Shown here: piece by piece, positions 1 through 8,968 of the stretch
Position numbering within the stretch: the first letter of the stretch is position 1
How the letters are laid out: each line of letters starts with the position of its first letter
Origin: Gaetbulibacter sp. S0825
GTDB taxonomy: Bacteria > Bacteroidota > Bacteroidia > Flavobacteriales > Flavobacteriaceae
Assembly (NCBI RefSeq): GCF_011777505.1
Contig: NZ_JAATJT010000001.1
Coordinates: forward strand, 1-64,000
Direction of reading: 5' to 3'
DNA: 64,000 nucleotides
Made by a program: the position numbers and the translations under genes
Notes under the pieces: model-generated
The model's input: only the letters and a program-made list of their open reading frames with translations
Told to the model about the DNA's origin: nothing
Databases searched by the model: none

Positions 1-1952
1 AAATCCCATACCAATCCAAATCGAATACTCAAATCCCGATGAATACTATTGGGGGAAGTGTAATAATTGTAACCTGTAAATGGAGCATTGAAATGCTCTA
101 ACTTAAAAAAGATACGTGTTTGCTTAACTTTAGCATTTATAAAGAAGCCTAATCTAGGGAAACCACCTAGTTGCTTTTCGTTTTGAACGTAGAATTCTGC
201 TAAAACTGGATCGTACGCATTCATATTATATTTGGAGAAGTAATTAAAAGTTATTCCTGTTTGAAGAAATAAGGCTTTATCAAAAAAATGACTAGTGTAA
301 TAAAAGGTATTCCTTGTAATAAAATCTGGAACATTTAAAACGTCAGCTCCATCTATAACTGTTTGGTAAAGCAATGTATTATTAAGAGCGAATTTCCCAA
401 ACTTCAACTCTTTTTCTAATCTTGCTCTAAAATAATTGACCGTACCATTATATTGATTCGCTTTCAAAAGCGGTTCGACTCCAGATTTATCGAAATAAGT
501 ATAGTTATTAATTGTAGTATAGTCCAAATCAACATTAATCAACCTTTTTGATTTGAATTTAAAACCTAGTTGCTTTGTTTGGACATTATCAAACGAGTTT
601 TGCCAATTGTAATTTATATAGTCACTCTGATATAATAGATAGTTATAATTGGGTGCTTTGGAACTTATATTAACTGTGGCACCAACTTTAGAATCCTCAT
701 TAATGCTATACTTTGCTTTTCCATTTAAAAAATTTCCATCAAAATCTCCTGAAATATTCAATCCAAAATCTCCTTGAATTAGAAATTTACCAATGGTGTT
801 TTTATATCCTCCCCCAACAGAAACCACATTCCCTTTTAAACGGTTAGTAATATCATTACCATTTATAGATACTAAGGTGTTATAACCATAATTATATTGA
901 TTATAAGCGACATTAAACTTTAACTCTCCAAGAGTATTACTTCTATATCTTGTGTTGGCTTCAACATACACATTCTCTAAAGTAGTTTTATCATTTAAAT
1001 TGGAGCTTGAAAAAGCATCACCAAAGTAATCGGTATAAGGCGAAGTTTGTTCGTATTGATAATACTTGCTTTCGTAAGACACTATATTTCCAAGGCTTAA
1101 TGTGTTTTGGCTTGATGAGTCTTTTTGCTGGATAAGATTATAATAATGGTCAAAATGGAATCTTTTTCCTTTTAAAACATTTTCGGCATCTTCAAAAGCT
1201 GGATCAAAAACCGAACGATCCAAAAATCTAGGATTTCCTGATTCAAATTCATCAAGATCCTTATCTAAAATACCTCCATTTTCTTCATTCATTAGGTCTT
1301 GAATTACAGAATGTGCCCTAACATTATACTTGCCATTTTTGGTTTTATAATTAGTTGTAAATCTAAAATTTCCAGTACTTGTTAATATATGCTGATACTT
1401 ACCTAACGACCTAAGTCCTTTATAAGCTATTGAAAAGTTAAATTGCGGCGTCGTATTTACAGTAAAAAAAGCATCCAATAACTGACCTTGCTCAAAAGCT
1501 GTTTTAAACATTAGCTCGGTAAAAGGTGTAGGCACATAATAATAATTAACATCCTCTATCTCCATAAAATTGAAATGTCTTGCACGAGCTCCAAAAACTG
1601 GCATTAATGAATTGTTTTCAAAATTATAACTTAAAGTGTTATAGGTTTGTCCAATATTTGAAAATGGTAAGACATTAAAATTATCTCTTCTTAAATAGTT
1701 GAATTTATAGTCTTTGTATATAGTAAGAGTTGTATCTACAAAAATTGTATCATGCTCTTTAGAAATAATTTTATAAAGGTCAATAGTTGCGTTTTCGTTT
1801 TTACGAATTCTCTTGGAATCATCTAAACTCAATGAATCTTTTTGTAGCGTGAAATTCCCACCTCCTTCTGCACGTTTTAAAGGTGGTTTAGTTTGAGCGC
1901 TCATAGCAGCTATACTAAAAAAAGAAAACAACAATAAAACTATACGATTCAT
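1..1952 (-). CDS. Putative outer-membrane porin (Porin_10-like), 3' end cut off
   Basis: The frame opens with ATG at 1952 and stays open to the window edge (about 650 codons). A signal peptide (MNRIVLLLFSF...AMSAQ) is followed by a short lysine/asparagine-rich stretch and then a long region of alternating polar and aromatic residues typical of outer-membrane beta-strands. The last visible residues (FGLVWDF) look like a final barrel strand, so few codons are probably missing. Length and composition fit the 'putative porin' family common in Flavobacteriia. It should sit in the outer membrane; its substrate cannot be told. It is divergent from rnhB. A minus-strand TATTTTTG box (2011-2004) is a possible -7 element. 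The family assignment is by eye. Confidence 0.75.
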   Translation of the reverse strand, partial: MNRIVLLLFSFFSIAAMSAQTKPPLKRAEGGGNFTLQKDSLSLDDSKRIRKNENATIDLYKIISKEHDTIFVDTTLTIYKDYKFNYLRRDNFNVLPFSNIGQTYNTLSYNFENNSLMPVFGARARHFNFMEIEDVNYYYVPTPFTELMFKTAFEQGQLLDAFFTVNTTPQFNFSIAYKGLRSLGKYQHILTSTGNFRFTTNYKTKNGKYNVRAHSVIQDLMNEENGGILDKDLDEFESGNPRFLDRSVFDPAFEDAENVLKGKRFHFDHYYNLIQQKDSSSQNTLSLGNIVSYESKYYQYEQTSPYTDYFGDAFSSSNLNDKTTLENVYVEANTRYRSNTLGELKFNVAYNQYNYGYNTLVSINGNDITNRLKGNVVSVGGGYKNTIGKFLIQGDFGLNISGDFDGNFLNGKAKYSINEDSKVGATVNISSKAPNYNYLLYQSDYINYNWQNSFDNVQTKQLGFKFKSKRLINVDLDYTTINNYTYFDKSGVEPLLKANQYNGTVNYFRARLEKELKFGKFALNNTLLYQTVIDGADVLNVPDFITRNTFYYTSHFFDKALFLQTGITFNYFSKYNMNAYDPVLAEFYVQNEKQLGGFPRLGFFINAKVKQTRIFFKLEHFNAPFTGYNYYTSPNSIHRDLSIRFGLVWD

Positions 1953-2094
1953 AAATATTTTATAATCTTGTAAATACAAGTTTTGTGACGTAAAAACTTC
2001 GTGCAAAAATAGTAATTATCAAATGTAATCACTTTTTTTATACGAGAAAGAAAATTACTAAATACCATAACGGTTTTAACAATGATTTATTAAA

Positions 2095-2694
2095 ATGCTT
2101 GGACTAAAATATTCGGAATTTGAATTTGAATGCGGCACAGATGAAGCTGGTCGAGGATGTCTTGCTGGTCCAGTTACTGCTGCTGCTGTCATTTTACCAA
2201 TAGATTTTGAGAATGATATATTGAACGATTCCAAGCAACTATCACATAAAAAAAGAGACGTTTTAAAACCTATTATTGAAAGCGCAGCAGTAAGTTTTGG
2301 AGTAACACATATTTTTGAAAAAGAAATTGACAACATCAACATATTGAATGCTTCTATTTTGGCGATGCATCAATCAATTGAAAAACTATCAACTATAACA
2401 GAATTTATTGCTGTGGATGGTAACAAATTTAAGCCTTTTAAAGACATACCTCATAAAACTATTATTAAAGGTGATGGTAAATATTTAAATATTGCTGCTG
2501 CTTCAGTTTTAGCAAAAACGTATCGTGATACTTATATGCTAAAAATTCACGAAGAATTCCCTATGTATAATTGGAAACAAAACAAAGGTTATCCTACTGC
2601 GGAGCATCGCGAAGCTATAAAAAAACATGGCATAACTAAATATCATCGAAAATCCTTCAAGCTCTTGCCAGAGCAATTAACTTTTGAATTTTAA
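2095..2694 (+). CDS. rnhB: Ribonuclease HII
   Basis: This 199-residue protein cleaves RNA in RNA-DNA hybrids and removes misincorporated ribonucleotides in the cytoplasm. The signature DEAGRG lies at residues 16-21, giving the catalytic Asp16-Glu17 pair. Further acidic positions are Asp108 (AVDGNK) and Asp145 in the conserved [10 protein letters not shown] segment. The C-terminal GYPTAEH and HRKSF motifs are also standard for RNase HII. Length matches the usual 190-220 residues. The start ATG at 2095 leaves a short N-terminus before the motif, as usual. It is followed after 37 bases by a lipoprotein gene, with which it may be co-transcribed. Confidence 0.96.
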   Translation: MLGLKYSEFEFECGTDEAGRGCLAGPVTAAAVILPIDFENDILNDSKQLSHKKRDVLKPIIESAAVSFGVTHIFEKEIDNINILNASILAMHQSIEKLSTITEFIAVDGNKFKPFKDIPHKTIIKGDGKYLNIAAASVLAKTYRDTYMLKIHEEFPMYNWKQNKGYPTAEHREAIKKHGITKYHRKSFKLLPEQLTFEF

Positions 2695-2731
2695 GTTATA
2701 CCTTTGCATGAAATTGCATTAATTAGTCCTA

Positions 2732-5095
2732 ATGAAAAAGTTTTTTGTTTCCCTTATTATTCTATCAATATGCTTTAGTTGTAATAATTCTAGAGGAAAC
2801 AAAACCAGTATTACTCAGCTTATTCCAGATTCAACTTCGGTTATTCTAAAAATAAATACGCTCGAAACATTTAAAAGCGACATTAAAAACAGTGCCTTCA
2901 TAAAAGGACTATCATCAACAGATTTTTACGAAAACTTCAACTCTTCTTTAGAAAGCTTAGAAAGTTTTAACACAAATAATGAAATACTAGTTTGCTATAA
3001 TAATTCAGGCGATTCTTTAAACTATACTTTCATCACTAAATATCATGATAGTTTATTACAAAAAAACGATTCGCTTAAACTATATAACACAATATTAGAT
3101 AGTGTTTTTGTAGCCTCAAACTCAAATAGTATTATTACTAATTTAAGTGTTCAAAAAAGCAATAGCTTTAATACTTTCAGTAAAGCTCTAAGTACCGATA
3201 AGTCCTTCTCATTGTTACTTAATAACAAGAGCGTTAACAACTTTGGGAAAGGTGCTTTTGGCCTTCCAAATAATAATTTCGCAAACACTATTGCTTTTGA
3301 TGCTGAAATTACTCCAGACCAACTTATACTTAATGGCGTAAGTATTAATAATGATTCTGTTAGAAAATTTATTGACGTTTTTAAAAACACCATACCTCAA
3401 GAAAACACCATCCAAAACATCACCCCTTTAACAAGTGATGGCTTTTTAAGTTTTACTTATAACGATTTTCAAACACTGCATCAAAACTTAGCGACTTACA
3501 AGAAACAAATAGTTGACAGCACACAACATTTTGAACTTTTAGAAACGCTAACCGAAGTTGGGTTGATTTATTTAGACGATAAAAAAGTCTTAGCACTTAA
3601 ATCTATAGATGCTTTTAGTACAAACGCCATTTTAAATAGCGAAGAAAACAAAACAGGAAGTTTTAGAAATACAGACATCTTCTCTTTTAATAGTCCAAGC
3701 TACTTCAAAAACATATTTGCTCCTATTGTTTCATTTAAAGATGCTTTAAAATACATTAACATCGATGACTTTTTTGTATTTGCCAATGACGAAGAGCTAC
3801 TTAAGACTATTATAACCAATATCCAAAACGGAAGCACTTACAACACCGATACTAATTACTCGAACTTACAAAAATCATTAAGTGACGAAGCATCATTATT
3901 AGTAATTGCAAATTCCAAACAATTAGAATCCATTTTAGAAAGCACTTTTAATGAAACGGCAATAAGCCTAAATCTAAGCAATCATAAATTTTCTGGATTT
4001 CAAATAGTGCAAGATGATGGTTTTGTGCATATTAATACTGCTATAAAAAAGAACAAATCTAGGAGACAACAAAATACCATAAGCGAAGAGTTTAATGTGT
4101 CTTTAGAATCTGATATTTTAACCAATCCGCAATTTGTAATTAACCATCGTACTAAACAAAAAGACATTGTTGTACAAGATATAAACAACAACTTATATTT
4201 AATTTCTAATAAAGGAAAAGTCCTTTGGAAAAAGCAACTACAAGGCACAATTCTCGGTAGCATTGCGCAAGTAGACCTTTATAAAAATGGCCGCTTGCAA
4301 CTTGCCTTTGCAACACCAAATCGTGTTTATATTTTAGATAGAAATGGAAAAGATGTGAGTCCTTTCCCATTAAAATTCAATAACGAAATTACCCAACCAT
4401 TGAGCGTTTTCGATTATGACAACAACAAAAATTATCGCTTTATTGTAGCGCAAAACAATGTGCTTATTATGTACAATAAAAATGGTAAACGGGTTAATGG
4501 TTTTAAATATCAAAATACTTCAAACGATATTCTAACCCAACCAAAACATTTTAGAATAAACAATAGAGATTATATTGTATTTGCTGCTGGAAAAACATTA
4601 AAAGTTTTAAACCGTCGTGGACAATCTAGAATAAACGTTAACGAGAACATCGATTTTTCAGGCAACGATATTTACAAGTATAATGACGTATTTACAACCA
4701 CTACCAAAAGTGGCGAGTTAGTACAAATAAACCTTAGTGGTGCTGTTAGCAAACAAGCGTTAAACCTAAGTAGCAACCATTATATTACAACTACAAGCAA
4801 AACTTTAGCTTCTGTCGATGAAAATAAATTAACTATTAAGCAACGTACTCAAGAATTGGATTTTGGTAATTACACAGCACCAAAAATATTTTACATAAAC
4901 GATAAAATTTATATCACGCTTACCGATTTACAAGCTCAAAAAATCTATATGTTCGACAGTCAATCTAAACCCATTAATAATTTTCCAGTCTATGGTACTT
5001 CTATAATTGACTTTGCAAATATTGATGGAGACAGCAACTTAGAGTTTGTAACAAAGGGCGAATCAAACTCAATAATAATTTATCAAAAAAATTAA
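2732..5095 (+). CDS. Large lipoprotein with C-terminal beta-propeller-like region, function unknown
   Basis: The 787-residue protein begins with a lipoprotein signal (MKKFFVSLI...CFSC, lipid-modified Cys17), so it is expected to be anchored in the outer membrane facing the periplasm or surface. The N-terminal half (about 20-430) is asparagine- and serine-rich, without a motif I recognise. From about residue 455 there are repeated segments such as LYLISNKGKVLWKKQL and VYILDRNGKDV that resemble PQQ/WD-type propeller blades. The C-terminus (FANIDGDSNLEFV) resembles an FG-GAP/VCBS-type strand with an acidic loop. It lies 37 bases after rnhB. I cannot assign a function; a scaffold or binding role is only a guess. 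Confidence 0.85.
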   Translation: MKKFFVSLIILSICFSCNNSRGNKTSITQLIPDSTSVILKINTLETFKSDIKNSAFIKGLSSTDFYENFNSSLESLESFNTNNEILVCYNNSGDSLNYTFITKYHDSLLQKNDSLKLYNTILDSVFVASNSNSIITNLSVQKSNSFNTFSKALSTDKSFSLLLNNKSVNNFGKGAFGLPNNNFANTIAFDAEITPDQLILNGVSINNDSVRKFIDVFKNTIPQENTIQNITPLTSDGFLSFTYNDFQTLHQNLATYKKQIVDSTQHFELLETLTEVGLIYLDDKKVLALKSIDAFSTNAILNSEENKTGSFRNTDIFSFNSPSYFKNIFAPIVSFKDALKYINIDDFFVFANDEELLKTIITNIQNGSTYNTDTNYSNLQKSLSDEASLLVIANSKQLESILESTFNETAISLNLSNHKFSGFQIVQDDGFVHINTAIKKNKSRRQQNTISEEFNVSLESDILTNPQFVINHRTKQKDIVVQDINNNLYLISNKGKVLWKKQLQGTILGSIAQVDLYKNGRLQLAFATPNRVYILDRNGKDVSPFPLKFNNEITQPLSVFDYDNNKNYRFIVAQNNVLIMYNKNGKRVNGFKYQNTSNDILTQPKHFRINNRDYIVFAAGKTLKVLNRRGQSRINVNENIDFSGNDIYKYNDVFTTTTKSGELVQINLSGAVSKQALNLSSNHYITTTSKTLASVDENKLTIKQRTQELDFGNYTAPKIFYINDKIYITLTDLQAQKIYMFDSQSKPINNFPVYGTSIIDFANIDGDSNLEFVTKGESNSIIIYQKN

Positions 5096-5120
5096 GCTAA
5101 TTATTTAATTTATAACGGTT

Positions 5121-5128
5121 TAATTTTG
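5121..5128 (+). promoter_or_regulatory. Putative -7 promoter box (TAATTTTG)
   Basis: TAATTTTG matches the Bacteroidota housekeeping consensus TAnnTTTG exactly. No clear -33 TTTG is seen at the right distance. It stands 26 bases after the stop of the lipoprotein gene and about 140 bases before a strong terminator, so it could start a short independent RNA. Confidence 0.4.
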
Positions 5129-5132
5129 TAGA

Positions 5133-5298
5133 TTTGACCTATTCCCAAGAGAATATTTATTATTAGCACTTTTAGCCATTAGTTTTTGGTTTTTGCCCCA
5201 CATTTTTAATTTATAAAATTTACAACTAGCAACGATAACCAAATCGAAAGCCGAATCTATTATGAGGTGCCAAGGTAGAAATACCTTGGCATTTTTTA
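5133..5298 (+). ncRNA. Candidate small RNA or leader RNA of about 165 nt
   Basis: The interval lies between a consensus -7 box (5121-5128) and a strong intrinsic terminator (5268-5298), and I see no reading frame in it. Possible internal pairings include TTTGGTT near 5186 with AACCAAA near 5237, and the terminator stem itself. Its size is in the range of 6S RNA or other regulatory RNAs, but I do not recognise a family. It could equally be an attenuated leader for the nucleoid-protein gene that starts 49 bases downstream. Evidence is the promoter-terminator pairing only. Confidence 0.35.
5268..5298 (+). terminator. Intrinsic terminator
   Basis: A perfect nine-pair stem, GCCAAGGTA (5269-5277) with TACCTTGGC (5282-5290), closes a GAAA tetraloop and is followed by six T residues. 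It is one of the strongest hairpins in the window and ends the candidate small RNA upstream of the nucleoid-protein gene. Confidence 0.85.
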
Positions 5299-5346
5299 TT
5301 GAATTCTATTTGTAATTTACTAGTATTGCACTTCTAAATTTTACAC

Positions 5347-6396
5347 ATGATTAAACGTACAAAAGCCTCGATTTCAAAATGTATTTTGCATAAAGTTGGC
5401 AACAAATTTAACGACACCAAAAACGCTTTTTCGGAGCAACCTATAGATTTTGATGAAGCTAGTTACGATTTAATACTACCATATTTGTTACGTGCTTTTG
5501 GTAGCGTTGCAGAGAGCTACAGGTTTAACCATCACGCAAACATAGATCTTAATGAAATTAATAGTTATGCTAGTCAATTATTAAACGACGATACCAATTT
5601 TGTTGATGTTTCAAAGCACATAGTGATGCATTTATTTGAGCAATCAAATTCTGCACAAATAAAAACTGGTGATGTTATTGTGTGTATGTTTCATGATATT
5701 CAATACGAAGATTACCTTACCGATGCCATTGGCATTTTTAAAATTGAAAACAAGTCGCATTTTTTTCAAACGCATTTAGAAAATAATAGCTACGATTTGT
5801 ATGTACAAAAAGGAGTTCAGACCAAAAAAGTAGATAAAGGCTGTTTAATTTTAAATGCTGCCGATGGTGAAGGCAAGATTGTATTGAGTGTCGATAATAA
5901 TAATTACGATGCGCAATATTGGATTAAAAGCTTCTTAAATATAAAGTATCCTGACGACTCCAACCAACACACCAAAAACTATATTGAGATGTGTAGAGAG
6001 TTTTCTAAAGAAGTGATGCAACCACAATTTGGCATGCAAGAGCAAAGTAGTTTTTTAGCAAAAACAGTAGATTTTTTCAAGGAAAATGAGGTGGTAAATA
6101 TTGAAACCTTTAAAGACGATGTTTTTGAAGAGGAAGACCAAATACAACTATTTGAGGACTACAAAAAAACGTTTGAAAGCGATAACAACGTCCTCATCAG
6201 AAATCAGTTTGATGTTTCGGAAGTTGTGCTAAAAAAGCAAAAACAGAAAATAAAAACAGAAATAAAACTCGATACCAACATTCAAATAAAATTAGATGTC
6301 GATGCACCTGATGCCTCCGCCGAATATCTAGAACGTGGTTACGACGAGGATAAAAAAATGCACTACTACAAAGTGTATTTTAATGCGGAAGGGTAA
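5347..6396 (+). CDS. Nucleoid-associated protein, NdpA/YejK family
   Basis: This 349-residue protein matches the 37-kDa nucleoid-associated protein family: an N-terminal IKRTKASISKCILHKVGN segment, a central DAIGIFKIENK block, and the conserved stretch near residues 165-200 (GCLILNAADGEGK, VLSVD, DAQYWIKSFLNI). Members bind the nucleoid; their exact role is poorly known. Length is usual for the family. A weak -7-like box (TAGTATTG, 5321-5328) lies 18 bases before the ATG, after the upstream terminator, which suggests its own promoter. It is followed in the same frame by what looks like decayed coding sequence (6397-6636). Confidence 0.88.
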   Translation: MIKRTKASISKCILHKVGNKFNDTKNAFSEQPIDFDEASYDLILPYLLRAFGSVAESYRFNHHANIDLNEINSYASQLLNDDTNFVDVSKHIVMHLFEQSNSAQIKTGDVIVCMFHDIQYEDYLTDAIGIFKIENKSHFFQTHLENNSYDLYVQKGVQTKKVDKGCLILNAADGEGKIVLSVDNNNYDAQYWIKSFLNIKYPDDSNQHTKNYIEMCREFSKEVMQPQFGMQEQSSFLAKTVDFFKENEVVNIETFKDDVFEEEDQIQLFEDYKKTFESDNNVLIRNQFDVSEVVLKKQKQKIKTEIKLDTNIQIKLDVDAPDASAEYLERGYDEDKKMHYYKVYFNAEG

Positions 6397-6636
6397 ACTT
6401 CTAAAACTCAGCTTCAAAAAGTTGAGAGAAATGCTTCAAGAGCCAACAATTTAATGCAAGGAGGAACTAGATTGCTCGATAATGCATATAACTCTGATCA
6501 AAATGCTACTTAAATAAGTTTCGTAATCAATTCTCTTTCATCAACAAATATTGATTTAGAATACACTTTTACAAGAGAGGGTGGTGTAATAATTAATGGA
6601 AATTATTCTGAAGAATATATTAATGTTAGTGAATAA
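6397..6636 (+). pseudogene. Probable decayed reading frame after the NdpA-type gene
   Basis: Directly after the TAA of the nucleoid-protein gene, the same frame reads a protein-like 38-codon segment (...LQKVERNASRANNLMQGG...SDQNAT), one stop at 6511-6513, then a second protein-like segment of 40 codons (...INSLSSTNIDLEYTFTREGG...YINVSE) ending in a double stop at 6634. Composition resembles coding DNA here (Asn/Glu/Ile rich, with codon use like the neighbours), yet there is no convincing start for the whole. The simplest reading is a remnant of a small gene with a stop mutation. An alternative is two unrelated open stretches. No homologue is recognised. Confidence 0.4.
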
Positions 6637-6710
6637 TAACTACTTTTTTTTACATTGTTTTAACAACGTTCTGGAGCAGTCTAATAATGCCTTATTAATA
6701 GGAATAAGTA

Positions 6711-6739
6711 TTGATTAATTGTAATAACTACTATCTTTG
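6711..6739 (+). promoter_or_regulatory. Putative promoter of the L-domain lipoprotein gene
   Basis: TTG at 6711-6713 and TATCTTTG at 6732-6739 are separated by 18 bases, matching the Bacteroidota -33/-7 arrangement (TTG and TAnnTTTG). The ATG at 6763 follows 23 bases after the -7 box. Confidence 0.6.
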
Positions 6740-6762
6740 TTTTGTCACAAACTACTTAAAGA

Positions 6763-7878
6763 ATGAAAAAAATAATACTTATACTATTAATTATCACTCA
6801 AGTTTCATGTAATACAGATGACAGCAATAATGATGATTCATGCGTTTTTGAAGGAGATGTTACTTTAACCACGCAAGAAGAAATCAACACTTTTATTCTA
6901 AATGATTATTGCGAAATAAATGGTGATTTAATAATTGGCGATCTATTTCTTAATGACGAAATAAATGATTTAACAGGTTTTATTGGGCTTACAAAAATAA
7001 ATGGGAGATTAAGAATAGTTGGTAATTCTGTTTTAACTAACCTTAATGGGCTACAAAACATTAAAGAAATTGAAAAGTCTCTTCTAATAGATCGCAACAA
7101 TTCACTACAAAACATAGATGCACTTTCAGAACTAAAAACCATTGGACAAGACCTTGCTATAGCGTATAATAATTCTTTAAACAATATAAACGTTTTTCAT
7201 AACATCACCTCTTTAGGAAATGTTAGCATTGTAAACAATCCTTCTATATCTAATTTGTTAGGTTTAAACAATTTAATTTCAGTAAATAGTATTGAAATTA
7301 AAGTTAATGAATCTTTAGTTACTCTTGAAGGACTTAATAGCTTAGTTAGTACTGAAAGATATATAGTTATAAGAGACAATATTTCATTAACTACAATACA
7401 AGCTTTTGAAAACCTAAGTGTTATTGGGGGAGATTTAGGTATATTGAATAATCCTTTATTAACCTCTTTACATGGACTGGAAGGTGTTAGCTCATTAGTT
7501 GGTTTTGAATTATTTAATAATAATTCACTTGAATCATTATCTGGCTTAGAGAATGTGCAATTCATGAGGAAGCTAATAATTAGAAATAACAACTCCCTAT
7601 TGTCTTTATCAAATTTAGCCAACTTATCATCTATTGGTGACAATATTAGTGGTCGAATTGAGATCCTTTCTAATAATTCGCTGAATTCCTTAGTTGGATT
7701 ACAAAACGTTGAATCGTTTATAGGAAATATTTGGGTTACAGACAACGATAGTCTAGTGAATCTTTGTAATCTGCAAAATATCTTGGCAAATGGAGTTTAT
7801 GATTCTGTGAATATCCATTCTAACAATTATAATCCATCAGTAGAAGATATTATTAATGGAACTAATTGTAGTATTTGA
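6763..7878 (+). CDS. Lipoprotein with receptor-L-domain-type leucine-rich repeats
   Basis: The 371-residue protein has a lipoprotein signal ending at Cys16 (ITQVSC) and an acidic Asp/Asn linker. From about residue 60 to 340 it consists of repeats of roughly 22-25 residues with the pattern L.I.NN..L.SL.GL.NL..I, which is the receptor L-domain/leucine-rich type of solenoid frequent in surface lipoproteins of Flavobacteriia. The C-terminal cap contains Cys residues and a NPSVEDIINGTNC motif. No type IX secretion C-terminal domain is visible, so anchoring is by lipid. A ligand-binding or adhesion role is inferred from the fold only. A good -33/-7 promoter precedes it, and it converges on lipB. 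Confidence 0.85.
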   Translation: MKKIILILLIITQVSCNTDDSNNDDSCVFEGDVTLTTQEEINTFILNDYCEINGDLIIGDLFLNDEINDLTGFIGLTKINGRLRIVGNSVLTNLNGLQNIKEIEKSLLIDRNNSLQNIDALSELKTIGQDLAIAYNNSLNNINVFHNITSLGNVSIVNNPSISNLLGLNNLISVNSIEIKVNESLVTLEGLNSLVSTERYIVIRDNISLTTIQAFENLSVIGGDLGILNNPLLTSLHGLEGVSSLVGFELFNNNSLESLSGLENVQFMRKLIIRNNNSLLSLSNLANLSSIGDNISGRIEILSNNSLNSLVGLQNVESFIGNIWVTDNDSLVNLCNLQNILANGVYDSVNIHSNNYNPSVEDIINGTNCSI

Positions 7879-7936
7879 TTTCATATTTTACAAAACGTCA
7901 TGAAAGTAATTACTAAACTTGTTTACTTACATAATT

Positions 7937-8632
7937 TCAAATATCAGCCTCAAAAAGCACTCTAAAGTGTTTAAGAAGTTTTTCTTTCACTTCAGCTTCA
8001 TCTACCTCTTTTTTACCAAGTTCCACATTAAGAGACGTAACTGCTTTACCTCTAATGCCACAAGGAATCATCAAATCGAAATAACCCAAATTGGCATTCA
8101 CATTTAATGCAAAACCATGCATCGTTACCCAGCGACTTGCACGAACTCCCATAGCACATATTTTACGTGCAAAAGGGGTTCCTACATCCAACCAGACACC
8201 TGTTTCGCCTTTACTACGTTCAGCTTTTAAACCATATTCGGCAAGGGTTAAAATAATCATTTCTTCTAGTAAGCGTAAGTACTTATGAATATCTGTAAAG
8301 AAATTATCTAAGTCTAAAATAGGATAACCAACAATTTGCCCAGGACCATGATAAGTGATGTCACCTCCACGATTTACTTTATAAAACGACGCACCTTTTT
8401 CTGCAAGTTGCACTTCATCAACCAGTAAGTTACTCATATCGCCACTTTTACCTAAAGTATAAACGTGCGGATGTTCTACGAATAAAAAATAATTGTTTGT
8501 GTCTAGATTAGCATCTTCCCTTCTATTCTTAATTTTAGTATCGACAATACTTTTAAACAAGACTTCTTGGTAATCCCAAGTGTCTTTGTAATCTTTAAGT
8601 CCTAAATCTTGAAGTTCTATTTTCTTATTCAT
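7937..8632 (-). CDS. lipB: Octanoyltransferase LipB
   Basis: LipB transfers octanoyl groups from acyl carrier protein to lipoyl domains, the first step of lipoate synthesis in the cytoplasm. The 231-residue protein carries the signature [12 protein letters not shown] (88-99), the catalytic Lys157 in RKICAMG and the acyl-accepting Cys191 in IPCGI. The start is taken as ATG at 8632; an upstream TTG at 8641 would add only three residues and lies outside the conserved N-terminus. It converges on the L-domain lipoprotein gene, and no strong terminator is seen in the 58-base gap. No lipA is present in the window. Confidence 0.96.
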   Translation of the reverse strand: MNKKIELQDLGLKDYKDTWDYQEVLFKSIVDTKIKNRREDANLDTNNYFLFVEHPHVYTLGKSGDMSNLLVDEVQLAEKGASFYKVNRGGDITYHGPGQIVGYPILDLDNFFTDIHKYLRLLEEMIILTLAEYGLKAERSKGETGVWLDVGTPFARKICAMGVRASRWVTMHGFALNVNANLGYFDLMIPCGIRGKAVTSLNVELGKKEVDEAEVKEKLLKHFRVLFEADI

Positions 8633-8707
8633 AGAGCGCAAAATTACGACTTATTTGGAATATACTTCAACTTTGACTAACTGGAAACTTAATACTACGA
8701 CTGCAAA

Positions 8708-8866
8708 CTATCTTTCAGGATTATTTAAAATAACTAAGGCAGCAATAACACCAGGAACCCAGCCACAAAGCCACAATAAAAAGACGATAAAAATTGAACC
8801 ACATCCTTTATCTAAGACTGCTAGAGGTGGGCAAAAAATAGAAAGTAAGACTCTCCAAATACTCAT
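8708..8866 (-). CDS. Pmp3/YqaE family small membrane protein
   Basis: This 52-residue reading frame starts with ATG at 8866 and ends with TAG at 8708. It shows the full signature of the Pmp3/YqaE (UPF0057) family: an N-terminal hydrophobic helix with CPPLAV, a polar DKGCGS turn, and a second helix with LCGWVPGVIAAL. The family consists of two-helix inner-membrane proteins, often induced by salt, cold or membrane stress, which affect membrane potential in yeast. An ECF-type promoter (GTAAC-N16-CGTC) stands 34 bases upstream of its start codon, the same arrangement as at two other genes in this window, which fits stress control. The frame is short and easily missed by gene callers. Confidence 0.92.
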   Translation of the reverse strand: MSIWRVLLSIFCPPLAVLDKGCGSIFIVFLLWLCGWVPGVIAALVILNNPER

Positions 8867-8900
8867 AAGATTGATTTTTTTAATTGATGATTACCTATTT

Positions 8901-8925
8901 GACGCATTTCAAACAGTTTTGTTAC
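8901..8925 (-). promoter_or_regulatory. ECF-type promoter of the Pmp3 gene
   Basis: On the minus strand GTAAC (8925-8921) and CGTC (8904-8901) are 16 bases apart, followed six bases later by GTA. The CGTC ends 34 bases before the ATG. The same motif pair with the same spacing occurs before the genes starting at 12404 and 17882. Confidence 0.65.
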
Positions 8926-8968
8926 ATCAACATAAACCATAATTGAAGAGCTTTATTGTTTACTCAAC

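Noticed and set aside
1967-1980. CTTGTA-AA-TACAAG inverted repeat in the porin leader
   Set aside because: Only six pairs with a two-base loop in AT-rich DNA; chance is likely and no second copy was seen.
8655-8942. 95-codon plus-strand open frame
   Set aside because: It lies antisense to the Pmp3/YqaE gene on the minus strand, whose product has a full family signature; the plus-strand frame has no domain.
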